NCBI RefSeq assembly: GCF_008704495.1
Contig: NZ_CP023699.1
Span: 1,798,001-1,862,000, forward strand
Source: Streptomyces kanamyceticus
Lineage (GTDB): Bacteria > Actinomycetota > Actinomycetes > Streptomycetales > Streptomycetaceae
Length of the DNA: 64,000 nucleotides
Direction of reading: 5' to 3'
Shown here: piece after piece, positions 17,526 through 24,626 of the stretch
Layout: the number at the start of each line of letters is the position of its first letter
How positions within the stretch are numbered: position 1 is the first letter of the stretch
Made by a program: the position numbers and the translations under genes
Notes under the pieces: generated by a model
Seen by the model: the letters and a program-made list of their open reading frames with translations, nothing else
Databases searched by the model: none
Told to the model about the DNA's origin: nothing

Positions 17526-18605
17526 TCAATTATGAACAATTCCTGAATTCCCGAAGTCCCCCACTCGTGCCGCCCCCATGAGCGCCATCACTTCTTCGAA
17601 CTCATCGAGCAGCACCCGGAGCACGCCGGCTACGCCCGCGCTTCCGGAGTGCGCCAGTCCCCATAGCGCGGGGCGCCCCACGAATACCGCGTCGGCGCCG
17701 AGACAGAGCGCCTTCGCGATATCCGCGCCGTGCCGGATCGACCCGTCGAGGATCAGCCGACAGCGTCCGTCCACCGCCTCGACGATCCCCGGAAGGGCAT
17801 CGGCCGCCGGGATCGCGAAATCGAGCTGGCGACCCCCGTGATTCGAGACGACAAGCGCGTCGACACCGTATTTCACGGCCAGCTCGGCATCCTCGGGCGC
17901 GAGGACGCCCTTCAATACGAGCGGCAGAGAAGTGCGCTCACGCAGCCAGGCAAGATCCCTCCAGGTAATGGAGGGGTCAAATTGCTCCTTCGAATGCCGC
18001 GCAATGGCGGACTCGCCCGCCGCTCCCCCATGGGAAGCGGACATGACGGCCGGGTCGACATTCACCGCGCGGATACCCGCGGGAACGGCGAACCCATTGC
18101 GCGCGTCCCGCGGCCGGTGTGCCACGCGCGGCGCGTCGACGGTCAGGACCAGCGCCTGATAACCGGCGTCCTCCGCCCGCCGCACCAGCTCGACGAGCGT
18201 CTCCCGCCGTCTGAGCCAGTACAGCTGAAGCCAAAGGGGCCCGCTCGCCGCCGCGGCGATGTCCTCGAGGGTACGGCTCGCGAACATGCTGACCGTGAGC
18301 AGCGCACCCGCCGCACCGGCCGCCCGCGCGGTCGCCAACTCACCCTCGGGGTGCGCCAGTTGGTGGTACGCCATGGGCGCGATGCCCAGCGGTGCGGCGA
18401 GCCGCGAGCCGAGCAGGGTCACGCCGGGGTCGCATCCGGAGACGTCGACGAGGCATCGCGGGCGGAGCCTGATCCGGTCGAGCGCGGCCCGCCCCGCCGA
18501 GAGCATCGACTCGGTGCCGCTGCCCCCTTCGAGGAAGTCCCACACGGGAGCGGGAAGCCGCCCCTCGGCCTCGGCCCGGTACTCGCGCAACGTCAGCGCC
18601 GCCAC
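17526..18605 (-). CDS. hmo: 4-hydroxymandelate oxidase (FMN-dependent)
   Basis: FMN-dependent alpha-hydroxy-acid oxidase of 359 residues. Visible features include APMAYHQLAHPEGE, LQLYWLRRRE, LVLTVDAP, VLKGVLAPEDAE and the catalytic histidine/arginine segment VVSNHGGRQLDF, followed by phosphate-binding DGSIRHGADIAKAL and GADAVFVGRP. In this family and context it oxidises 4-hydroxymandelate to 4-hydroxybenzoylformate, the third step of Hpg synthesis. GTG start at 18605 with GGAGA just upstream. Transcribed from its own promoter, which carries the same operator-like element as the exporter promoter, and divergent from tetR. Confidence 0.9.
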   Translation of the reverse strand: MAALTLREYRAEAEGRLPAPVWDFLEGGSGTESMLSAGRAALDRIRLRPRCLVDVSGCDPGVTLLGSRLAAPLGIAPMAYHQLAHPEGELATARAAGAAGALLTVSMFASRTLEDIAAAASGPLWLQLYWLRRRETLVELVRRAEDAGYQALVLTVDAPRVAHRPRDARNGFAVPAGIRAVNVDPAVMSASHGGAAGESAIARHSKEQFDPSITWRDLAWLRERTSLPLVLKGVLAPEDAELAVKYGVDALVVSNHGGRQLDFAIPAADALPGIVEAVDGRCRLILDGSIRHGADIAKALCLGADAVFVGRPALWGLAHSGSAGVAGVLRVLLDEFEEVMALMGAARVGDFGNSGIVHN

Positions 18606-18641
18606 TCTTCGTCTCCCCCGTACTCACTCAACCCGTGCACC

Positions 18642-18673
18642 AAACTAAACGCACGGCCGTACAGTAACTGTAC
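18642..18673 (-). promoter_or_regulatory. hmo promoter/operator with adjacent dyad
   Basis: ACTAAACGCACGGCCGT (18644-18660) matches the element before the MFS gene. On the minus strand its core (18650-18660) is followed after 2 bp by TAGTTT (18647-18642), a plausible -10. Overlapping it is a perfect dyad, GTACAGT-A-ACTGTAC (18659-18673). Confidence 0.6.
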
Positions 18674-18687
18674 TCTTGCACAATGTC

Positions 18688-18712
18688 CGCACGGTCGTCC
18701 ACTTAGTAGGGT
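18688..18712 (+). promoter_or_regulatory. tetR promoter with a fourth operator core
   Basis: CGCACGGTCGT (18688-18698) repeats the operator core, followed by TAGGGT (18707-18712), a typical Streptomyces -10 hexamer, about 60 bp before the tetR start. Fits autoregulation by the TetR protein. Confidence 0.5.
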
Positions 18713-18770
18713 GTGCATCTCGGCCGCTGGGACACCGACCCCCCGCGCAGGGAGAATGAGGAGGTGGTGC

Positions 18771-19415
18771 GTGACCACGACCCGCACCGATGGGCGGATC
18801 GCACGCGGAAACCAGACCCGACAGTTGATTCTGCGGCGCGCCGTGGAGATCGCATCGGTGGAAGGCCTCGAAGGGCTGTCACTGGGGCGTCTGGCAGGTG
18901 AACTCCGGCTCAGCAAGAGCGGGGTCTTCGCCCTCTTCGGCTCGAAGGAAGAGCTGCAACTGGCGACCGTACGCGCCGCCATCAAGATCTATATCGAATA
19001 CGTCGTGCAGCCCAACCGCGAACTGTCCTCGGGAATACGCCGGTTGTGGAGCCTGTGCACCAGCTGGCTCACCTACTCCGAGCAGCGGGTCTTCCCCGGC
19101 GGCTGCTTCTTCTACTCGGTCTCCGCCGAGTACGACGCACGCGAGGGCAAGGTCCACGACACGGTCGCCGGCGCACACGGCAGCTGGTTCAAATACCTTG
19201 AGCAGACGATCGAGGAGGCGAGGAAGGCGGGCGAGGTACGCGACGACACCGACATCCCCCAACTCGCCTTCGAGCTGGTCGCCCTCCTTGAGATGGCCAA
19301 CTCCGAATCCGTACTGCACTCCAACTTCACCTGCTACGCCAGAGCGGCCGAGGGCATCCTGAACCGTCTCCGCGACGTCTCGACGGAACCGTCCCTGCTG
19401 CCCGACACACCTTGA
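18771..19415 (+). CDS. TetR/AcrR-family transcriptional regulator
   Basis: Regulator of 214 residues. The N-terminal helix-turn-helix runs from RQLILRRAVEIASVEG to LSLGRLAGELRLSKSGVFALFGSKEEL, followed by a ligand-binding C-terminal half (RRLWSLCTSWLTYSEQ... GCFFYSVSAEYDAR). GTG at 18771 was chosen for the strong GAGGAGG 6 bp upstream; ATG at 18756 is in frame but has a poorly placed site. It is divergent from hmo. It is the only regulator in the cluster and so the best candidate for the protein that binds the shared operator elements at 4302, 18644, 18688 and 21836. Confidence 0.88.
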   Translation: MTTTRTDGRIARGNQTRQLILRRAVEIASVEGLEGLSLGRLAGELRLSKSGVFALFGSKEELQLATVRAAIKIYIEYVVQPNRELSSGIRRLWSLCTSWLTYSEQRVFPGGCFFYSVSAEYDAREGKVHDTVAGAHGSWFKYLEQTIEEARKAGEVRDDTDIPQLAFELVALLEMANSESVLHSNFTCYARAAEGILNRLRDVSTEPSLLPDTP

Positions 19416-19460
19416 AACCCACCGCGGTCCGCCGGACCGCGGCCCTGGTCCGGAGGCACC

Positions 19461-20411
19461 ATGGCATTCGATCCACAACTCCAGGCGCTGTACGACCAGC
19501 GCGCGGAGCAGGGGGTCCGCCCCCTGTACACGATGACCCTGGAGGAGGCGCGGGCAGCCGATCTCGCCGCCATCCAGGCCGAATCGGGCACTCCCGAGCC
19601 GGTGGCGGAGGTGACCGACGAGTCGATACCGGGACCGGCGGGACCGCTGCCCGTGCGCGTCTACCGGCCCGCGGGCGAGGGCCCGCTGCCGGTGCTCGTC
19701 TACTTCTTCGGCGGCGGCTGGACGCTGGGCTCGATCGCGACCAGTGACGCGATCTGCCGCAGCCTCGCCAATGCCGCGGGATGCCTCACCGTCGCTGTCG
19801 GCTACCGCCTCGCACCCGAGCACAAGTTCCCCGCCGCGCCGCGGGACTGCCTCGCGGGCGTGCGCTGGGCGGTCGAGCACGCGGGCCGGTTCGGCGGCGA
19901 CCCCGCGCGGGTGGCCGTCGGCGGCGACAGCGCGGGCGGCAACCTCGCCGCGGTGGTCTCGCTCATGGCGCGCGACGCCCAGGGCCCGGACATCCTGGCT
20001 CAACTGCTCGTCTACCCCAACACGGACTACCTCGCCGACACCGCGTCGCGCCGCGAGAACACCGATCCGCTGCTCTTCAACGACAAGTCCGTGCAGTGGT
20101 ACTGGGACAACTACCTGGCCTCGCCCGACGACGGGCCCGACCCCCTCGTCTCGCCGCTGCGGGCACCCGACCACTCGGGCCTGCCCCAGGCCCTGGTGAT
20201 CACCGCCGAGTACGACCCGCTGCGCGACGAGGGCGAGCAGTACGCCGAGCGCCTGCGGGCGAGCGGCGTGCGCGTCGATGCGACCCGCTACCCGGGCGTG
20301 GCACACGGCTTCTTCGCCATGGCGGGGACCCTGGACGCGGGCCGCCGAGCCATCGAAGAGGCCGCCACCTACCTGCGTACCGCCTTCGCAGGCGCCACCA
20401 CGGAAGATTGA
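19461..20411 (+). CDS. alpha/beta hydrolase, hormone-sensitive-lipase-like esterase
   Basis: Esterase/lipase of 316 residues. The nucleophile motif is GGDSAGGNLA, the acid is in ITAEYDPLRDEG and the base in GVAHGFF. The usual HGGG oxyanion motif reads FFGGGW, so His is replaced by Phe; the triad itself is intact. GGAGG lies 5 bp before the ATG. It is 45 bp after tetR and 4 bp before hpgT, so the three are likely one transcript. Possible roles are ester or amide hydrolysis during maturation or release. Confidence 0.85.
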   Translation: MAFDPQLQALYDQRAEQGVRPLYTMTLEEARAADLAAIQAESGTPEPVAEVTDESIPGPAGPLPVRVYRPAGEGPLPVLVYFFGGGWTLGSIATSDAICRSLANAAGCLTVAVGYRLAPEHKFPAAPRDCLAGVRWAVEHAGRFGGDPARVAVGGDSAGGNLAAVVSLMARDAQGPDILAQLLVYPNTDYLADTASRRENTDPLLFNDKSVQWYWDNYLASPDDGPDPLVSPLRAPDHSGLPQALVITAEYDPLRDEGEQYAERLRASGVRVDATRYPGVAHGFFAMAGTLDAGRRAIEEAATYLRTAFAGATTED

Positions 20412-20415
20412 TCCC

Positions 20416-21762
20416 ATGGCAGACACCACGACTCCCGCGAACACCACGTCAGGCGCGCTCGACCTCGGCGAGCTGCACGGCTCCCTGACCGACCCGGTCC
20501 TCGACGCGATGAACTTCCTCAACGAGGTCGTCGCCCGCTTCCCCGACGCCATCTCCTTCGCCCCCGGCCGACCGTCCGAGGGCACGTTCGAGCCCGAGGA
20601 CCTCGCGCGCCACCTGCGGTCCTACAGCGACCACTTGGAGCAGGAGCGCGGCTGGTCCCGCGACCAGGTGCGCACCCAGCTCTTCCAGTACGGCCGCACC
20701 AACGGCGTCATCCACGACCTCATCGCCCGCACCCTCGCCAACGACGAGGACATCCACGTGAGCCCGGAGTCGGTGGTCGTGACGACCGGCTGCCAGGAGG
20801 CGATGCTGCTCACCCTGCGCGCGCTGTTCGCGCGGCCCGAGGACACCCTGCTCGTCAGCTCGCCCTGCTACGTCGGGGTGACCGGCGCCGCGCGGCTGCT
20901 CGACATCGCGGTGCGCCCGGTCGCGGAGGGCGCCGCGGGCCCGGACCCCGACGCGATACTCGCCGCCGTGCGCGAGCTCAGGGCGCAGGGCCGACGGCCG
21001 CGCGCCCTGTACGTGGTGCCGGACTTCGCCAACCCGTCCGGCGCGAGCATGACCGTCGCCGCCCGCGAACGGCTCCTGGAGATCGCCGTCCAGGAGGACC
21101 TGCTGGTCCTTGAGGACGATCCGTACGGGTTCTTCGTGCGCGAGGGATCCGCGCGGCCCACCCTCAAGGCCCTGGACCGCGAGCGCCGCGTCCTGCACCT
21201 GGGGTCGTTCTCCAAGACCGCGCTGCCCGGCGCGCGCGTCGGCTATGTGGTGGCCGACCAGGAGGTGGTGGGCCCGACGGGCGAGCGGACGCTGCTCGCC
21301 GACCAGCTCTCCAAGATCAAGAGCATGACGACGGTGAACACGTCGGCGATCAGCCAGGCCGTCATCGGCGGACTCCTCGTCGAGTCGGGCTACCGGCTCC
21401 GCGAGGCCAACGCGGCGGCGATCGACTACTACCGCGGCAACCTCAACGCCCTTCTCGCGGAGCTGGAACGGCACTTCCCCGCCGAGCGCAGGCAGCAGCT
21501 CGGGGTCGAGTGGAACCGTCCCGACGGCGGCTTCTTCCTCGTCGTACGCGTCCCGTTCGTGGCCGACACCAAGGCCCTGGAGCGCTCCGCCCGCAACTAC
21601 GGCGTGCTCTGGACGCCGATGGGCGACTTCTATCTGGACGGCGGCGGCGACCACCAACTCCGGCTCTCCTGCTCCGCGTTGAGCATGGCGGAGATCACCG
21701 AGGGCATCGGCAGGCTGGCCGCGTTCATCACCGAGCAGGCCGCGGAGGCGGCTGCCGGGTAG
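20416..21762 (+). CDS. hpgT: PLP aminotransferase, 4-hydroxyphenylglycine transaminase (HpgT type)
   Basis: Class I/II aminotransferase of 448 residues. The PLP lysine is in GSFSKTALPGARVGY, with the cofactor-binding DFANPSGASM and LEDDPYGFF upstream. The N-terminal region (ISFAPGRPSEGTFEPEDL) resembles HpgT and related MocR/KAT-like transaminases. It would convert 4-hydroxybenzoylformate to L-4-hydroxyphenylglycine, closing the Pdh-HmaS-Hmo-HpgT pathway. It could also act on 4-hydroxyphenylpyruvate as amino donor or product. It is followed by a perfect terminator. Confidence 0.87.
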   Translation: MADTTTPANTTSGALDLGELHGSLTDPVLDAMNFLNEVVARFPDAISFAPGRPSEGTFEPEDLARHLRSYSDHLEQERGWSRDQVRTQLFQYGRTNGVIHDLIARTLANDEDIHVSPESVVVTTGCQEAMLLTLRALFARPEDTLLVSSPCYVGVTGAARLLDIAVRPVAEGAAGPDPDAILAAVRELRAQGRRPRALYVVPDFANPSGASMTVAARERLLEIAVQEDLLVLEDDPYGFFVREGSARPTLKALDRERRVLHLGSFSKTALPGARVGYVVADQEVVGPTGERTLLADQLSKIKSMTTVNTSAISQAVIGGLLVESGYRLREANAAAIDYYRGNLNALLAELERHFPAERRQQLGVEWNRPDGGFFLVVRVPFVADTKALERSARNYGVLWTPMGDFYLDGGGDHQLRLSCSALSMAEITEGIGRLAAFITEQAAEAAAG

Positions 21763-21778
21763 CGGGCGCACGCGCACG

Positions 21779-21826
21779 AGGCCGAGGGGCCCGGTCCTGA
21801 CCGACCGGGCCCCTCGGCCTTTCTTT
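21779..21826 (+). terminator. Strong Rho-independent-type terminator after hpgT
   Basis: An 18-bp perfect stem (21779-21796 with 21803-21820), a 6-base loop CTGACC, then TTCTTTT. Ends the tetR-esterase-hpgT transcript. Confidence 0.9.
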
Positions 21827-21835
21827 TCACCACTA

Positions 21836-21860
21836 ACTAAACGTACGGTCGTGCTATTGT
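21836..21860 (+). promoter_or_regulatory. Operator/promoter of the TIGR03086-ACP-diiron-ligase operon
   Basis: ACTAAACGTACGGTCGT (21836-21852) matches the elements at 4302 and 18644. It is followed after 2 bp by TATTGT (21855-21860), a plausible -10. It sits 60 bp before the first gene. Confidence 0.6.
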
Positions 21861-21921
21861 TTTTCTGCCCGCGCTCCCCACGAGAGCGACCGCGGGACAA
21901 CCACTCGCCGAAAGGATCCGC

Positions 21922-22542
21922 ATGGATATCCGGAAGCTCGACCGGACGGCAGTGCTGGAGAGCGCACGCATCCTGGACCAGGCGACTCCCGCGGACTGGG
22001 CGGCGCCGACCCCGTGCGCGGACTGGAACCTGCGCGAACTGGTCGCGCACATGACAGGACAGCACCGCGGCTTCGCGGCCGCCGCGGCGGGCCGCGGCTC
22101 CGACCTCTCCGCCTGGCGGCCCGCCGAGCTCGGCGACGACCCGGTGAAGGCCTACCGCGCCGCCGCCGACGAAGTCCTCGACGCCTTCGCCCGACCCGGC
22201 GTGCTCACCAGCGAGTTCGCCATCCCGGAGATCAGCACGGCGACCACCTTCCCGGCCTCGGTCGCGATCGGGTTCCACTTCCTCGACTACGTCGTGCACG
22301 GCTGGGACGTGGCACGGGCCCTCGGCATCGACCCGCGCCTCGGCGACGACGTCGCCGAGGCCGCGCTCGTCTTCGCCCTGCGGGTCCCCGACGACGACCG
22401 CAGGCTCGGCCCCGCGGCGCAGTTCGACCCCTCCCTGACCCCGGTCAGGGAGGCGGGAACGCTCGACCTCGTCCTCGCGGCGCTCGGGCGCACGCCCGGC
22501 TGGACCGCTCCCGCGACGCCCGCGACCGCACCGCAGCACTGA
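21922..22542 (+). CDS. TIGR03086-family metal-binding protein (DinB/maleylpyruvate-isomerase-like)
   Basis: Protein of 206 residues with the family motifs TPCADWNLRELVAHM near the N terminus and FHFLDYVVHGWDVARALG in the middle, which supply the histidines of a metal site. The fold is shared with DinB and mycothiol-dependent isomerases, some of which use mycothiol as cofactor. A detoxifying or thiol-transfer role would suit a pathway releasing nitrous acid, but that is speculation. AAGGAT lies about 5 bp before the ATG. First gene of a six-gene operon. Confidence 0.8.
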   Translation: MDIRKLDRTAVLESARILDQATPADWAAPTPCADWNLRELVAHMTGQHRGFAAAAAGRGSDLSAWRPAELGDDPVKAYRAAADEVLDAFARPGVLTSEFAIPEISTATTFPASVAIGFHFLDYVVHGWDVARALGIDPRLGDDVAEAALVFALRVPDDDRRLGPAAQFDPSLTPVREAGTLDLVLAALGRTPGWTAPATPATAPQH

Positions 22543-22571
22543 CCCATCGATCGACCCACAGGGAGACACCC

Positions 22572-22832
22572 ATGCTCGCCGAACTCAGGACCCACGTCGC
22601 ACGCCGCCTCGGTCTGCCGCAGGAGGAGGTCTTCGACGGACGGCCGCTCTCCGCCGTCCTGGTCGCGTCGCCGGACGCCATCAACTCCATCGACCTGCTC
22701 GACGCGTTCGCCGGCGCACTCGCCGACGTCGGCGTCGACGACGACGTGGAGCTGCCGACGATGACCCTCGACCACACCGCGGAGGACGTCGTGTCGGCGC
22801 TCGGCAAGCAGCTCGCCACGGCCTCCTCCTGA
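22572..22832 (+). CDS. acyl carrier protein (second of two)
   Basis: Acidic protein of 86 residues. The phosphopantetheine serine is in DAINSIDLLDAFAGAL, at about residue 39. It is preceded by GGGAG 6 bp before the ATG. It differs clearly from the ACP at 14847. Lying before a diiron protein, a PPTase, a thioesterase and a fatty acyl-AMP ligase, it is probably the carrier on which a fatty or other acyl chain is loaded and modified. Confidence 0.85.
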   Translation: MLAELRTHVARRLGLPQEEVFDGRPLSAVLVASPDAINSIDLLDAFAGALADVGVDDDVELPTMTLDHTAEDVVSALGKQLATASS

Positions 22833-22862
22833 CTCCTCCTGAACGGAAAGGCGTCCCGACCC

Positions 22863-23837
22863 ATGCTGATCATGACCGACATCGTCAAGGAGCTCCGCGC
22901 CGGAGCCACCGTCAGCGATGTGCTGCGCGTCCAGCAGAGCTACCACGAGCAGCGCCGCTGGGGCACCGACCACCTCTTCGACGGCCGCAAGCTGAACCGG
23001 CCCGCCGAGGGCGACAAGGCCGCGCTCTGGCACGCCTCGCGCGCCGAACTCACCACCCAGCCCGCCGGCATCCGGCTCGCCGTGGACGGCGTCAAGCTCG
23101 CCAACGAGATCCGCGAGTCCAACCCGCTCGGCGCCAACGTCCTGCACATCGCCGCGGCCTGGTCGGCGCGGTACTGGCTGGAGGAGGAGGCGCACCACGA
23201 GGTCGCCTTCGGCCGCCTGATGGAGATGGCCGGGGTCGACCCGATCGACGAGGACGAGGTGATCGAGCACCGGGGCGCCTTCCCCACCGACAACTACGCC
23301 CGGGTGTGCATCCTCCAGGCCTGCGTCGAGATCGAGGCCTGCGTCTCGTACGGCTGGCAGTCCCGCACCACCGAGGACGGCCTGGTGCGCGACGTCTTCC
23401 ACACGATCATGAAGGACGAGGTGCAGCACCGGCAGTACTTCGCCTCCTTCGCCAAGGCCCTCGTCGAGTCCGGGGTCTACCCCATCAAGGACGTCCTCTC
23501 GATGGCGTACACCTGGGTGCGGCCCGACGGCGGCGAGACGTTCGGCTCGGCCCGCGACGCGCAGACCGAGCGCGAGGGCTTCGTCAACTGGTGGGAGCGG
23601 ACCCGCACGGCCGAGGAGGAGTTCGGCCTCGGCGACGACGCGCTGCACGAGGGCTCGGTCCACATGAAGAAGCTGACCAGCGTGTTCGCCCTGGTCCGCG
23701 AGGTGACCGGCATCCACACCCAGTCGTACGAGGACCTCAAGCGTGCCTACTTCGCCAGCCTTCGGACGAACGATGTCGACCGGATTCGATCTGCAGTCCG
23801 TGACGGAGCTGCGCGAGAAGCGGCACTTGCTCGCTAG
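22863..23837 (+). CDS. diiron ferritin-like oxygenase/desaturase, acyl-ACP desaturase-like
   Basis: Protein of 324 residues with two ExxH-type iron motifs: YWLEEEAHHEVAFGR and TIMKDEVQHRQYF, about 80 residues apart, and further acidic residues in CVEIEACVSYG. This is the four-helix diiron arrangement of acyl-ACP desaturases and related N- or C-oxygenases. It is more divergent than the desaturase at 1750. Position after an ACP suggests an ACP-bound substrate. It could desaturate, hydroxylate or oxidise an amine; the sequence does not discriminate. ATG at 22863, or at 22872. Its 3' end overlaps the next gene by 65 bp. Confidence 0.75.
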   Translation: MLIMTDIVKELRAGATVSDVLRVQQSYHEQRRWGTDHLFDGRKLNRPAEGDKAALWHASRAELTTQPAGIRLAVDGVKLANEIRESNPLGANVLHIAAAWSARYWLEEEAHHEVAFGRLMEMAGVDPIDEDEVIEHRGAFPTDNYARVCILQACVEIEACVSYGWQSRTTEDGLVRDVFHTIMKDEVQHRQYFASFAKALVESGVYPIKDVLSMAYTWVRPDGGETFGSARDAQTEREGFVNWWERTRTAEEEFGLGDDALHEGSVHMKKLTSVFALVREVTGIHTQSYEDLKRAYFASLRTNDVDRIRSAVRDGAAREAALAR

Positions 23838-24204
23838 TGGCGCCCTGTTCACCGAGCGCGAGCGCGCGCACTGCCGCGCCCGCCCCGTGCCGGACGCCTC
23901 CCTGGCCGGTCTCTTCGCGGCCAAAGAGGCGTTCGTGAAGGCGCTCAGCTCCCTGGGCGGCGGGCCCGCGCACACCTTTCCCGAGGTCGAAGTGGTGCAC
24001 GGGCCCGCGGGCCAGCCCCGGTTCCGGCTGCACGGAGAGCTCGCCGCGTGGTGCGGGGAACGCCGGATCGACGTCGAACTCTCGATCAGCCACACCGGGG
24101 ACCTGGCGGGCGCGGTGGTGGTGCTCCTCGCCGGGACCGCGAGCGACGGACCCGCCGGGCCCGCCGGCGACGGACTCGCGAGCGACCGAAGGGACACCCC
24201 ATGA
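23773..24204 (+). CDS. 4'-phosphopantetheinyl transferase (AcpS type)
   Basis: Holo-ACP synthase-like protein of 143 residues. It begins TGFDLQSVTEL (the GxD metal motif), then LFAAKEAFVKAL (the KEAxxKA motif) and ends the core with VELSISHTGDLAGAVVVL. It activates type II ACPs, most simply the ACP at 22572. ATG at 23773, inside the end of the preceding gene in another frame, so translation is coupled. The stop overlaps the next ATG (ATGA). This is the second PPTase of the cluster. Confidence 0.87.
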   Translation: MSTGFDLQSVTELREKRHLLASGALFTERERAHCRARPVPDASLAGLFAAKEAFVKALSSLGGGPAHTFPEVEVVHGPAGQPRFRLHGELAAWCGERRIDVELSISHTGDLAGAVVVLLAGTASDGPAGPAGDGLASDRRDTP

Positions 24205-24626
24205 CCACCGCCGCACTGCCGCGCCTCGCGCACGCCTGCGAGGTCGCCCTGCGCCCCAACGACTTCGACTGGGCCGGGCACCTCAACAACAGCGTGTACG
24301 TCCAGCTGTTGGAGACGGGCCGCTGGGAGTGGGGCCGGGCCTTCGGCGGCGACCTGAGCGAGGGGACGCCGGTCGCCGTGGTCCTCCAGCTCCAGCTGGA
24401 CTACCTCAAGGCGGTCGACTGGGACCCGGTCGGCAGGCTCGTGGTCCGCACCTGTCTCGCGGAACGCTCCGCGTACAGCTTCACGCTCACCCAGGACGTC
24501 GAGCGGACCGACGGCACCGTCGTGGCCAGGGGCCGGGTCAGGCTCGGGCTCGTGGACCGCGACACCAAGCGGATCCGGCGGGCCGACCTCGCCGCACTGC
24601 TCGACCTCCCGGAGGGGGACCGATGA
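24201..24626 (+). CDS. acyl-CoA/ACP thioesterase, hotdog fold (4HBT)
   Basis: Hotdog-fold protein of 141 residues. The active-site helix region RPNDFDWAGHLNNSVYVQLLETGRWEW is recognisable (Asp and HLNNSVY), as in 4-hydroxybenzoyl-CoA-type thioesterases. It probably releases or edits acyl groups from the ACP at 22572. It overlaps both neighbours by 4 bp (ATGA), so it is tightly coupled with AcpS and the fatty acyl-AMP ligase. Confidence 0.87.
   Translation: MTTAALPRLAHACEVALRPNDFDWAGHLNNSVYVQLLETGRWEWGRAFGGDLSEGTPVAVVLQLQLDYLKAVDWDPVGRLVVRTCLAERSAYSFTLTQDVERTDGTVVARGRVRLGLVDRDTKRIRRADLAALLDLPEGDR

Noticed and set aside
17320..17535. Possible 71-residue peptide in the AT-rich gap before hmo
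   Set aside because: No ribosome-binding site, no recognisable motif, and the region is better explained as promoter DNA.
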